From Desulfovibrio sp. UIB00 (GTDB lineage: Bacteria; Desulfobacterota; Desulfovibrionia; Desulfovibrionales; Desulfovibrionaceae), in NCBI RefSeq assembly GCF_022508225.1, contig NZ_JAETXJ010000002.1, positions 62,001 to 126,000 on the forward strand: a stretch of DNA of 64,000 nt, read 5' to 3'. Position 1 is the stretch's first letter. Each line of letters starts with the position of its first letter. Both the position numbers and the translations under genes were made by a program. Under the pieces are notes generated by a model. That model made no database searches. It saw nothing but the letters and a program-made list of their open reading frames with translations, and was not told the DNA's origin. This document shows, piece after piece, positions 17,048 to 24,659 of this stretch.

Positions 17048-17097
17048 AGCAGGGGCTATTGCATAACAGCTTGATTGTTTAGGCAATAGCCCTTGCT
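17048..17097 (+). repeat. 15-bp inverted repeat in the leader of the HTH gene
   Basis: AGCAGGGGCTATTGC (17048-17062) and GCAATAGCCCTTGCT (17083-17097) are complementary with a single mismatch and a 20-base spacer. There is no T-run. It ends 17 bases before the SD of the next gene, so it may be an operator or an mRNA hairpin. Confidence 0.75.
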
Positions 17098-17128
17098 CCG
17101 TCCTGACATTTCATCGGGAGGAAGCATC

Positions 17129-17395
17129 ATGGGCTATAAAAAAGCGACTAAAGTTCTGCCGCAACACTTGTTGCGGGCCATACAGGAATATGTTGACGGG
17201 GAATATCTGTACATTCCCCGCAAGGAAGAAAACAGAAAACACTGGGGAGAAACCGCCCCCAACCGTGCCTTGCGTGTTGCCAGAAATAACGAGATGGCTG
17301 CCCGGCGCAAGGCGGGCTGGTCTGTTGCGCAACTGGCGGAACGGTATTTTCTTTCCGAAAAAGCGGTTTACAAAATTCTTGCGGCCTTGAACTGA
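17129..17395 (+). CDS. CD3324-family small HTH protein
   Basis: This 88-residue protein begins MGYKKATKVLPQHLLRAIQ and continues YVDGEYLYIPRKEENRKHWGE, the pattern of the CD3324 family of small DNA-binding proteins known mostly from Clostridia, followed by a C-terminal helix-turn-helix (SVAQLAERYFLSEKAVYKILAAL). The ATG at 17129 has GGGAGGA upstream. It stands alone between a long inverted repeat and a terminator, so autoregulation is possible. The family's role is not established; sporadic occurrence suggests transfer. Confidence 0.75.
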   Translation: MGYKKATKVLPQHLLRAIQEYVDGEYLYIPRKEENRKHWGETAPNRALRVARNNEMAARRKAGWSVAQLAERYFLSEKAVYKILAALN

Positions 17396-17472
17396 GGCTA
17401 ACAGAGCCTGCGGCTGGCCGGGATTGTGCCGGCTGCTATGGTCATCTCGCAGGGATGGTATTGTTTGTCTTC

Positions 17473-17500
17473 AGCGCCCTGACGTGTCGGGGCGCTTTTT
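17473..17500 (+). terminator. Intrinsic terminator after the HTH gene
   Basis: AGCGCCCTGA (17473-17482) pairs with TCGGGGCGCT (17487-17496) with one G-T pair, followed by TTTT. Confidence 0.85.
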
Positions 17501-17568
17501 GTTATGAACAAACGGGCGGGCTTGCCATCAGGCGGGATTTCTTTCAAGCTGCGCGGCAAGGAGAATAT

Positions 17569-18936
17569 ATGCAGATTATGTCCATAGCTGTGGTGGGCGG
17601 CGGCCTTGCCGGGTGCGAATGCGCCCTGCATCTGGCCCGCGCCGGTCACTCCGTAACCCTGTTTGAACAAAAGCCGGGCCACAGGTCGGCTGCCCATATC
17701 AGCGAGCATCTGGCTGAGCTTGTATGCTCCAACTCCCTGCGGTCAGATGAACTTACATCCGGCGTGGGCCTGCTCAAGGCTGAAATGCGCGCCCTTGGCA
17801 GCGATTTTATGGAACTGGCCGATGCCCACCGCGTGCCCGCTGGCAAGGCTCTGGCCGTTGACCGCGAGGCTTTTGCCCGCGCCATGACCGAGCGCGTGGT
17901 GGCGCAGGCCAATATCATGCTTGTGGAACATCAGGTGGCATCGCTGGACGACCCGGTGCTCGCGCCCTTTACGGGCGAGGGCAGGGCAGTGGTTCTGGCT
18001 GCCGGGCCCATGGCCTCGGAGGGCCTTTCCGTCTCGCTCGCAGACGCCGTGGGCGCAAAACACTGCTATTTTTATGACGCCATCGCTCCCATTGTGTGGA
18101 CGCACTCCCTTAATATGGACGTGGTGTTTCGCGCCTCCCGCTATGGGCAGGAAAACGGCGAGGCCGACGGCGAGGGCGACTATCTCAATTGCCCCATGAG
18201 CCGCGACGAATACGATGTTTTTTATGCGGCCCTGCTGGAAGCGCAAAAAGTTTCTGCCCACGAGTTTGAGCAGGAAAAGCATTTTGAAGGCTGCATGCCT
18301 GTGGAGGCTTTGGCCGAGCGCGGCCCCCGCACCCTGACCTTCGGCCCCCTCAAGCCTGTGGGGTTTGTGGACCCGCGCACAGGGCGCAGGCCCTGGGCCA
18401 TTCTGCAGCTGCGGGCAGAAAAGGCCAACAGCGAAACCTGCAACCTGGTGGGCTGCCAGACCAAGCTGACCCAGGGCGAGCAGGCCCGCGTGTTCCGGCT
18501 GGTGCCGGGTATGGAAAATGCGGAGTTTGCGCGCTTTGGCAGTATGCACCGCAATACCTATGTGAACGCGCCTGATGTGCTGGCACCGGATTTGTCGCTG
18601 CGGGCGCGGCCCGGCGTGTATCTGGCGGGGCAGATCACAGGGGTGGAGGGCTATGTGGAATCAGCCGCCAGCGGCCTGTGGCTGGCCCTGCTGCTCAATG
18701 CCCGCGCACGTGGCCTTGAACTGCCGCACCCGCCTGTGGAGAGCGCTCTCGGCGGGCTGCTCAATCATCTGCGCACCCCGGTAAAGCATTTTCAGCCTTC
18801 CAACGCGCACTTCGGCCTTGTGCCGGAACTGGGCGAAAGGGCGCGTAAAAAAGACCGCAAGGCCTTGTATTCCGCCCGCGCGCAGGAAACATTCGATGAG
18901 TGGCTCGCAGCGCAGCGCGAGGCAGGCATTATTTAA
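17569..18936 (+). CDS. trmFO: Methylenetetrahydrofolate-tRNA uracil-54 methyltransferase
   Basis: This FAD- and folate-dependent enzyme forms ribothymidine at position 54 in the T-loop of tRNAs. The dinucleotide-binding motif VVGGGLAGCECALHLA is at the N-terminus, and LVCSNSLRSDE contains the conserved Cys. GQITGVEGYVESAASGLWLALL near residue 360 is the GidA/TrmFO signature. The ATG at 17569 is preceded by AAGGAG; the frame extends to 17455 without support. The 455-residue length is usual. It lies directly upstream of tRNA-Val. Confidence 0.95.
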   Translation: MQIMSIAVVGGGLAGCECALHLARAGHSVTLFEQKPGHRSAAHISEHLAELVCSNSLRSDELTSGVGLLKAEMRALGSDFMELADAHRVPAGKALAVDREAFARAMTERVVAQANIMLVEHQVASLDDPVLAPFTGEGRAVVLAAGPMASEGLSVSLADAVGAKHCYFYDAIAPIVWTHSLNMDVVFRASRYGQENGEADGEGDYLNCPMSRDEYDVFYAALLEAQKVSAHEFEQEKHFEGCMPVEALAERGPRTLTFGPLKPVGFVDPRTGRRPWAILQLRAEKANSETCNLVGCQTKLTQGEQARVFRLVPGMENAEFARFGSMHRNTYVNAPDVLAPDLSLRARPGVYLAGQITGVEGYVESAASGLWLALLLNARARGLELPHPPVESALGGLLNHLRTPVKHFQPSNAHFGLVPELGERARKKDRKALYSARAQETFDEWLAAQREAGII

Positions 18937-19076
18937 GATGCTTGCAGAGGCCCGCGTTTTTTGTCATGGTATTTGGCGCACGTGGTTGGAATGGCTTCTC
19001 CGGCTGCCCACACGCAGGCACATGGCGCATCTATCACGCTTTCAGAGATAAATTGCGGCAATGTGTCAAAAAAGTG

Positions 19077-19105
19077 TTGACGGCGGCATGGGGAGTAGCT
19101 ATATA
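19077..19105 (+). promoter_or_regulatory. Promoter of tRNA-Val
   Basis: TTGACG (19077-19082) and TATATA (19100-19105) are 17 bases apart, and the tRNA begins 16 bases further on. Confidence 0.75.
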
Positions 19106-19121
19106 ACCGCTTGCCTCATGT

Positions 19122-19198
19122 AGGAGCGTAGCTCAGGTGGCTAGAGCACTTCCTTGACACGGAAGGGGTCAACAGTTCAAGTCTGTTCGTTCCTACCA
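19122..19198 (+). tRNA. tRNA-Val (anticodon GAC)
   Basis: The cloverleaf is complete: acceptor AGGAGCG with CGTTCCT, D arm GCTC/GAGC, anticodon stem CTTCC/GGAAG with loop TTGACAC giving GAC, T arm AACAG/CTGTT with TTCAAGT, and encoded CCA. Confidence 0.96.
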
Positions 19199-19296
19199 AA
19201 TGACTCTTCGGGGATAGTTCCCCTAAACGGCGGAAGGCCTTGGCCCCGCCCATAGCACAGGTCGCTTGATGCGACCCGAAGACCGGATTCGGCGCA

Positions 19297-19326
19297 GTGG
19301 GGAGGTTTACCTCCCCACTTTGTTTT
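19297..19326 (+). terminator. Terminator between tRNA-Val and thrS
   Basis: GTGGGGAGG (19297-19305) pairs perfectly with CCTCCCCAC (19310-19318), followed by a T-rich run. Two smaller hairpins, GGGGA-TAGT-TCCCC (19210-19223) and GTCGC-TTGAT-GCGAC (19261-19275), precede it. It could end the tRNA transcript or act as an attenuator of thrS. Confidence 0.75.
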
Positions 19327-19360
19327 ATGTGCCTCCGGGTATTTTTGTAAGGAGTTTTTC

Positions 19361-21292
19361 ATGGAAGTCCGTGTGGAAGGGCAGATGGTGGAAGCCGGTG
19401 ACTCCGTTGCTTCTGTCCTGCAAAAAGCCTTGAGCGGCAAAAAGTTCAAGGCGGCTGTGGCCGCGCGCGCCGATAATGGCGCTCTGCTGGATCTTTCCGC
19501 CCCCCTGCCTGCTGGCTGCGTCGAGCTTGCGCCCGTGTACGCCGACTCGCCCCAGGGGCTGCAGATGATCCGCCATTCCACCGCCCACGTCATGGCGGCG
19601 GCGGTCAAGCGTCTCTTCCCCACTGCCAAGGTCACTATCGGCCCTTCCATCGACACTGGCTTTTACTACGATTTTGACGTGGAAAAGCCCTTTTCCAGTG
19701 AAGATTTCCCCGCTATTGAAGCGGAAATGCAGCGTATTGCCGATGCGCGCGAACTTTTCACCTGCAAGGTGCTGCCCAAGGCGGAAGCTGTTGAAGTGTT
19801 CCGCAATATGGGCGAAGCCTACAAGGTCGAGCTGATTGAAAGCATCGATGCCGACACGGTGTCGCTCTATACCTGCGGAGATTTCACGGATCTGTGCCGT
19901 GGCCCCCACGTGCCGCACACTGGTTTTGCCAAGGCGGCAAAGCTCATGAGCGTAGCCGGGGCCTACTGGCGCGGTGATGAAAAGAACCGTATGCTTTCGC
20001 GTATTTACGGCACGGCCTTTGCCGACCAGAAAGCTCTGGACGCCTATCTGAAGCAGCTTGAAGAAGCCAAACGCCGCGACCACCGCAAGCTTGGCCGCGA
20101 GTTGAGCCTCTTCACATTCAAGGAAGATGTGGCCCCCGGCATGGTCTTCTGGCTGCCTAGGGGCATGATGGTGCGCACCATTCTTGAAGATTTCTGGCGT
20201 CGCGAACATCTCAAGCGCGGGTACGAAATCGTGCAGGGGCCGCAACTGCTGCGCGTGGAAACATGGCAGAAATCCGGCCACTACGACCATTACCGCGAAA
20301 ATATGTATTTCACGCAGATCGAGGAAGACGCCTACGGCGTCAAGCCCATGAACTGCATCTCGCATATGCTCATTTACGGCAACGAGCTGCACAGCTACCG
20401 CGATCTGCCCCAGCGCTATTTTGAACTGGGCGTGGTGCACCGCCACGAAAAGAGCGGCGTGCTGCACGGGCTGTTGCGCGTGCGCCAGTTCACACAGGAC
20501 GATGCGCATATTCTGTGCGCGCCCGAGCAGCTTGAGGGAGAAATTCTTGAGGTCATCCATCTTATCCGCGATCTCATGAATCTCTTCGGCTTCCAGTACA
20601 AGGTTGCCGTTTCCACCAGGCCCGAGAGCAGCATCGGCACGGACGAAGCGTGGGAACTTGCCACCAACGCGCTCACCAAGGCTGTGGAAAAGGCCGGACT
20701 GCCCTACGAGATCAATGAGGGCGACGGCGCGTTTTACGGCCCAAAAATTGACGTGCGACTGCTTGACTGCATTGGCCGTGAATGGCAATGCTCAACGATA
20801 CAGGTTGATTTTACCCTGCCGGAGCGTTTTGACCTCACCTATGTGGGGCAGGACGGCGAAAAGCACCGTCCAGTCATGGTGCACCGGGCTATCATGGGGT
20901 CGCTTGAGCGGTTCATCGGCATTCTCGTTGAGAACTTTGCCGGTGCGCTGCCCACATGGCTTGCGCCTGAGCAGGCCCGTCTGCTTACCGTGACGGAAGC
21001 GGGCGATGAAGCCACCCTCAAGATGTGCGAAGAACTCAAGGCGATGGGCATTCGCGCCACCGCCGATACCCGCAACGAGAAACTGGGTTTCAAGGTGCGC
21101 GAGGCGCAGCTGGCCAAGGTTCCGTATATTCTGGTGGTGGGGGAAAAAGAAGTGCAGGCGGGCGGCGCCAATGTGCGCCTGCGCAATGGGGACAATATGG
21201 GGCTCAAATCCGTAGCGGAAATCGCCGCGCTGATCCGGACGGACGCCGAAGAGCCTTTCAAACAAGGAGGGATGCGCTATAGCTTCGCCTAA
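19361..21292 (+). CDS. thrS: Threonyl-tRNA synthetase
   Basis: This class II synthetase charges tRNA-Thr. It has a TGS domain (residues 1-62), the editing domain with the HxxxH site (His72-Ser-Thr-Ala-His76) and a conserved Cys-containing segment [12 protein letters not shown]. The catalytic core includes motif 2 ([22 protein letters not shown]) and motif 3 ([12 protein letters not shown]), and a C-terminal anticodon-binding domain follows. The length of 643 residues is normal. AAGGAG precedes the ATG. The 3' end contains the SD of infC. Confidence 0.97.
   Translation: MEVRVEGQMVEAGDSVASVLQKALSGKKFKAAVAARADNGALLDLSAPLPAGCVELAPVYADSPQGLQMIRHSTAHVMAAAVKRLFPTAKVTIGPSIDTGFYYDFDVEKPFSSEDFPAIEAEMQRIADARELFTCKVLPKAEAVEVFRNMGEAYKVELIESIDADTVSLYTCGDFTDLCRGPHVPHTGFAKAAKLMSVAGAYWRGDEKNRMLSRIYGTAFADQKALDAYLKQLEEAKRRDHRKLGRELSLFTFKEDVAPGMVFWLPRGMMVRTILEDFWRREHLKRGYEIVQGPQLLRVETWQKSGHYDHYRENMYFTQIEEDAYGVKPMNCISHMLIYGNELHSYRDLPQRYFELGVVHRHEKSGVLHGLLRVRQFTQDDAHILCAPEQLEGEILEVIHLIRDLMNLFGFQYKVAVSTRPESSIGTDEAWELATNALTKAVEKAGLPYEINEGDGAFYGPKIDVRLLDCIGREWQCSTIQVDFTLPERFDLTYVGQDGEKHRPVMVHRAIMGSLERFIGILVENFAGALPTWLAPEQARLLTVTEAGDEATLKMCEELKAMGIRATADTRNEKLGFKVREAQLAKVPYILVVGEKEVQAGGANVRLRNGDNMGLKSVAEIAALIRTDAEEPFKQGGMRYSFA
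21264..21281 (+). promoter_or_regulatory. Shine-Dalgarno and rare ATA start codon of infC
   Basis: AAGGAGGG at 21264-21271, inside thrS, is followed after seven bases by ATA at 21279, in frame with infC. The first ATG of that frame is at 21294, 22 bases from the SD and too far for it. IF3 genes characteristically use AUU, AUC or AUA starts for autoregulation. Confidence 0.75.
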
Positions 21293-21830
21293 TATGAGAT
21301 TCCGTCGCGACATGCCGCAGGACGGCGTGCGTCGCAACGAGATGATCCGCGCCCGTGAAGTGCGCGTGATCGCCGCCGATGGCGAGCAGCTTGGAATTCT
21401 GCAACGCAACGATGCTATTGACCGGGCCAAAGAAGCCGGCATGGATCTTGTGGAAGTGGCTTCCACTTCTGAACCGCCCGTTTGTCGCATAATGGACTAC
21501 GGCAAGTTCAAGTACGAACAGCAGAAAAAGAAGCAGGAAGCCAAAAAGCGGCAGGCCGTGGTGCAGATTAAGGAAATCAAGGTTCGTCCCAAAACCGATG
21601 ACCATGATTACGAAACCAAGGTCCGCCACATTCGCCGTTTTCTTGAAGAGGGTGACCGCTGTAAGATTACGGTGTTTTTCAGGGGCCGCGAAATTGTGCA
21701 TAAAGATCGCGGCATGGCCATTCTTGAACGGGTTGTGCAAGACCTTGCCGATATCGCCAAGGTGGATCAGGAAGCCCGTGCCGAAGGCCGCACCTTGCAG
21801 ATGATGCTGGTGCCCAAAAAGCAGTCGTAG
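21279..21830 (+). CDS. infC: Translation initiation factor IF-3
   Basis: IF-3 binds the 30S subunit, prevents 50S joining and enforces correct start-codon choice. The N-domain has [15 protein letters not shown] and [20 protein letters not shown]; the C-domain has [18 protein letters not shown] and [16 protein letters not shown] place the start at ATA (21279), giving ASPN before the Met at 21294, because the only good SD fits that codon. An ATG start at 21294 (178 residues) is the conventional alternative. It overlaps thrS by 14 bases. In E. coli the non-canonical start makes infC translation self-limiting, and the same control is inferred here. Confidence 0.9.
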   Translation: MASPNMRFRRDMPQDGVRRNEMIRAREVRVIAADGEQLGILQRNDAIDRAKEAGMDLVEVASTSEPPVCRIMDYGKFKYEQQKKKQEAKKRQAVVQIKEIKVRPKTDDHDYETKVRHIRRFLEEGDRCKITVFFRGREIVHKDRGMAILERVVQDLADIAKVDQEARAEGRTLQMMLVPKKQS

Positions 21831-21951
21831 ACCGTCTGTGCGGGGGATGTGAATTTCCCCTTGCGTGGTTCGGTGCTTTGGGGCATTATGCCCTTCCCTC
21901 GGTGCGCCCGTAAAACGGCGTCCGGGTGTATACGTTTTTAAGGAGTACGCC

Positions 21952-22149
21952 ATGCCCAAGATCAAAACCCGGCGTTCCGCCGCCAAGCGTTTTTCGCAGA
22001 CCGGCAGCGGCAAGTTCAAGCGTCGCCGCCAGAACCTGCGCCACATTCTGACCAAGAAGGCAGCCAGCCGCAAAATGCGTTTGGGTCAGTCCACCCTCGT
22101 GGATCAGACCAACGAGAAGGCTGTGCGCCGGATGCTGCCCAACGGCTAA
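21952..22149 (+). CDS. rpmI: 50S ribosomal protein L35
   Basis: The 65-residue basic protein starts MPKIKTRRSAAKRF and contains KRRRQNLRHILTKKAASRKMR, diagnostic for L35. The ATG at 21952 has AAGGAG upstream; the frame's extension to 21865 has no support. It follows infC by about 120 bases, a spacer with a GGGG/CCCC hairpin at 21843-21860, in the standard infC-rpmI-rplT order. Confidence 0.97.
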   Translation: MPKIKTRRSAAKRFSQTGSGKFKRRRQNLRHILTKKAASRKMRLGQSTLVDQTNEKAVRRMLPNG

Positions 22150-22467
22150 TTTGCTTGTCTTTTTGCTTGCTGACTGCGGCAGCCTACGCGGGCGCGCCTC
22201 GGTCACATAGACTGCTATGCTCCGCTTCGGCGCGCCGCTTGGCTTTCTTGTCCGCAAGTAAAAATTCTGCGCAAATCACAGTAGATGCTGTGAGCGTGTA
22301 AAGCAGATTCTGACGGGAAAAGGTAATTCAGCGCGATGCTACGGCATCGGCGGCGCATGCGGAGCCGCGACTGACGTTCAATCCGTATCTCTCATTTGAG
22401 AGCCTGAAGTTTTTTACGCTCCCCAACGGGCATTCCTCCGCCTAGTTGGGAGAAGGAGGCAACGCAT
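22150..22467. other. Long spacer between rpmI and rplT
   Basis: This 318-base spacer is unusually long for adjacent ribosomal genes. It holds a palindromic element at 22191-22236, a GATGC-TACG-GCATC hairpin near 22336-22349 and no ORF. Part of it may be the L20 autoregulatory leader, which I cannot confirm. Confidence 0.55.
22191..22236. repeat. REP-like extragenic palindrome
   Basis: GGCGCGCC (22191-22198) recurs as its own complement at 22229-22236 and encloses an inner hairpin CATAG-ACTG-CTATG (22206-22219). The nested palindrome in a non-coding spacer is typical of repetitive extragenic elements. Confidence 0.55.
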
Positions 22468-22821
22468 ATGCGTGTGAAGAGAGGTCTTGCAAGTCATCGT
22501 CGTCATAAAAAATATTTGAGCGCAGCCAAGGGCTTCCGTGGTGGTCGCAGCCGTCTGTACCGCACCGCGCGCGAGGCTGTGGAACGCTCGATGCAGTATT
22601 CCTATGTGGGCCGCAAGCAGAGGAAACGCGATTTCCGCACTCTGTGGATTCTCCGCATCAACGCCGGCGCGCGTCTGAGCGGTCTTTCCTACAGCCGCTT
22701 CATGCACGGCCTCAAGCAGGCTGGCATTGAACTGAACCGCAAGGTTCTGGCTGACCTTGCCGTGTATCACAAGGACGACTTCGCCAAGATCGTCGATCTG
22801 GCCAAGGCCGCTCTGAATTAA
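22468..22821 (+). CDS. rplT: 50S ribosomal protein L20
   Basis: The 117-residue protein starts [15 protein letters not shown] and includes [18 protein letters not shown] and [14 protein letters not shown], the L20 signatures. L20 binds 23S rRNA early in 50S assembly and in many bacteria represses its own operon by binding the mRNA. GGAGAAGGAGG precedes the ATG. Confidence 0.97.
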   Translation: MRVKRGLASHRRHKKYLSAAKGFRGGRSRLYRTAREAVERSMQYSYVGRKQRKRDFRTLWILRINAGARLSGLSYSRFMHGLKQAGIELNRKVLADLAVYHKDDFAKIVDLAKAALN

Positions 22822-23147
22822 GAGCGGTGCTCCCCGCGCCGGAGGGAGACCTCCTGGCAGCGACGCCTGTGTCATTAGGGCGCAGCGCGGCTTGCGGGAG
22901 CGGGGCCTTGCATGGTATAAGGCGCGGGCGGTGCACAAGCGCCGTCCGCGCCTTGATTTTTTTGTATCGCCGGGGATTGTCCGGCGGGCAGGGCGAATTC
23001 ATGCCGTGAGGATGCGCAGACCGCAGAAATGGCAGGATGTTCCGCAGGGCAGGGCCGCCAGGCCTGCCGAAAGCGGGTGCCGTCATTTCCGTTTTCCTGC
23101 GCATCCCTTAACAAAAAGCCGCGACGCGCGGCATTGGGATATCCGCT
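22822..23147. other. Spacer between rplT and pheS
   Basis: This 326-base gap contains the terminator at 22919-22963 and, just before pheS, a GCCGCG-ACG-CGCGGC hairpin. I looked for a Phe-rich leader peptide and saw none. Confidence 0.6.
22919..22963 (+). terminator. Strong terminator after rplT
   Basis: AAGGCGCGGGCG (22919-22930) pairs with CGTCCGCGCCTT (22943-22954) with one G-T pair, followed by a run of seven Ts. It may be read through or serve as an attenuator for pheST. Confidence 0.9.
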
Positions 23148-24185
23148 ATGGATCTGATTTCTGCACTGGAAAGCCTGGTTCCCGAACTTGAAAAAGGTCT
23201 GGGCCAGGCTTCTTCGTTGGATGCCCTTGAGGCTTTGCGCGTGGATGTTCTGGGTCGCAAGGGCCGCATAGCCCAGATCATGGCCCAGTTGCCCTCGCTG
23301 GCCCCGGCAGAGCGCCCCGCCGTGGGCCAGACCGCCAACAGCGTCAAAGAGCGCTGCAACGCCCTGTTTGAAGCCCGCAAGGCTGCTCTTGAGGCCGGAC
23401 GCGAGGCCGAAGCCCTGCGCCGTTTCGATCCTTCCGTACCTGGTCACGCGCCCTGGCGCGGCAGCCTGCATCCCACCACTCTGGTGACGGAAGAAATCTG
23501 CCAGATTTTTCAGAATTTGGGCTTTGACGTGGCTTCCGGTCCGGAAGTGGAAATCGACTACTACAATTTTGAAGCCCTGAACATGCCGCCCGAGCATCCC
23601 GCCCGCGACATGCAGGATACCCTGTATGTCACCGAAAAAGTGCTCATGCGCACGCACACCTCGCCCGTGCAGGCCCGCACCATGCTGGCGCGCAAGCCTC
23701 CTCTGGCCGTCATTGCTCCCGGCAAGGTGTATCGGCGCGACAGCGACCTCACCCACACCCCCATGTTCCATCAGATCGAAGGCCTCATGGTGGGCGAGGG
23801 CATCAGCATGGCCCATCTGCGCGGCACGCTCACAGCCTTTGTACGCGCGGTCTTTGGCGCTGAAACCCAGGTGCGCTTCCGGCCCAGCTTCTTCCCCTTT
23901 ACCGAACCCTCGGCAGAAGTGGACATCTCCTGCTGCATGTGCGGCGGCAAGGGCCACATTGGCGATGCGCCCTGCCGTGTGTGCAAAACCACGGGCTGGG
24001 TTGAAATTCTGGGTTGCGGCATGGTTGACCCTGCCGTGTTTGAAGCCGTGGGCTACCCGGCGGATGTCAGCGGTTTTGCCTTTGGCATGGGCGTGGAACG
24101 CGTGACCATGCTCAAGTACGGCATCGGCGATCTACGGATGTTTTTTGAAAACGACGTGCGCTTCCTTGGCCAGTTTGCCCGGTAG
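23148..24185 (+). CDS. pheS: Phenylalanyl-tRNA synthetase alpha subunit
   Basis: PheS is the catalytic class II subunit of the (alpha-beta)2 enzyme charging tRNA-Phe. It has an N-terminal coiled coil (residues 1-85), motif 2 ([19 protein letters not shown]), the Phe-binding [16 protein letters not shown] and motif 3 ([18 protein letters not shown]). A four-Cys insertion ([11 protein letters not shown]...CRVCKTTGW) occurs between them, a known feature of some bacterial PheS and possibly metal-binding. Length (345) is usual. Confidence 0.97.
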   Translation: MDLISALESLVPELEKGLGQASSLDALEALRVDVLGRKGRIAQIMAQLPSLAPAERPAVGQTANSVKERCNALFEARKAALEAGREAEALRRFDPSVPGHAPWRGSLHPTTLVTEEICQIFQNLGFDVASGPEVEIDYYNFEALNMPPEHPARDMQDTLYVTEKVLMRTHTSPVQARTMLARKPPLAVIAPGKVYRRDSDLTHTPMFHQIEGLMVGEGISMAHLRGTLTAFVRAVFGAETQVRFRPSFFPFTEPSAEVDISCCMCGGKGHIGDAPCRVCKTTGWVEILGCGMVDPAVFEAVGYPADVSGFAFGMGVERVTMLKYGIGDLRMFFENDVRFLGQFAR

Positions 24186-24191
24186 GTCACT

Positions 24192-24629
24192 ATGCCCAGC
24201 GTCATGAGCCCCATAGATTGCAGCAATGCCCGCATGCGCGCAGGCCGCCTTATGGCTCTGCCCGTATGCCTTGTATTGCTGGGTCTGCTGGCGGCGGCTT
24301 CCCTGTTGCCCGGCAGCCCGAGCTGGCTGGCGACGGATGAAGCTCAGGCCGCCTCAGCCTACACCTCGCGCCATTCCGGAATGGACCCGCCTGGCGAACC
24401 CAAACGCATCGAGTCCTTGCCCAGCAAGAACGCAGGGCGCACGGCAGAGGGCGGCATGGGCTACACGGACGCTTACGGCAACACCATTGACGACCGCCAG
24501 CCGGAAGAAAAACCCGCTCCCAAACGCCCCAGACCCGGGGCCTACGGCGTGGGCGCGGGCCAGAGCGAGCGCTACGAGCGCCCACTGCCCGATCCGCAAA
24601 ATCAGACTCCTGCCTGGAGTTTCAAATAA
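24192..24629 (+). CDS. Small membrane-anchored protein between pheS and pheT
   Basis: This 145-residue protein has one hydrophobic segment at about residues 21-45 (signal anchor or signal peptide) ending near EAQAAS, and a hydrophilic, Pro-rich remainder (GMGYTDAYGNTIDD, EEKPAPKRPRPGAYG). I do not recognise it. It lies seven bases after pheS and 30 before pheT, so it is co-transcribed with them, although a periplasmic protein has no evident link to tRNA charging. Several in-frame ATGs make the start uncertain. Probably lineage-specific. Confidence 0.7.
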   Translation: MPSVMSPIDCSNARMRAGRLMALPVCLVLLGLLAAASLLPGSPSWLATDEAQAASAYTSRHSGMDPPGEPKRIESLPSKNAGRTAEGGMGYTDAYGNTIDDRQPEEKPAPKRPRPGAYGVGAGQSERYERPLPDPQNQTPAWSFK

Positions 24630-24659
24630 CCACGCCAAGGCGCGGAAACAGGACGAACT

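Noticed and set aside
19199-19360. T-box riboswitch for thrS
   Set aside because: The conserved T-box antiterminator bulge sequence is missing and the spacer is too short.
22822-23147. Phe-rich leader peptide attenuator for pheST
   Set aside because: No short ORF with clustered Phe codons precedes the terminator.
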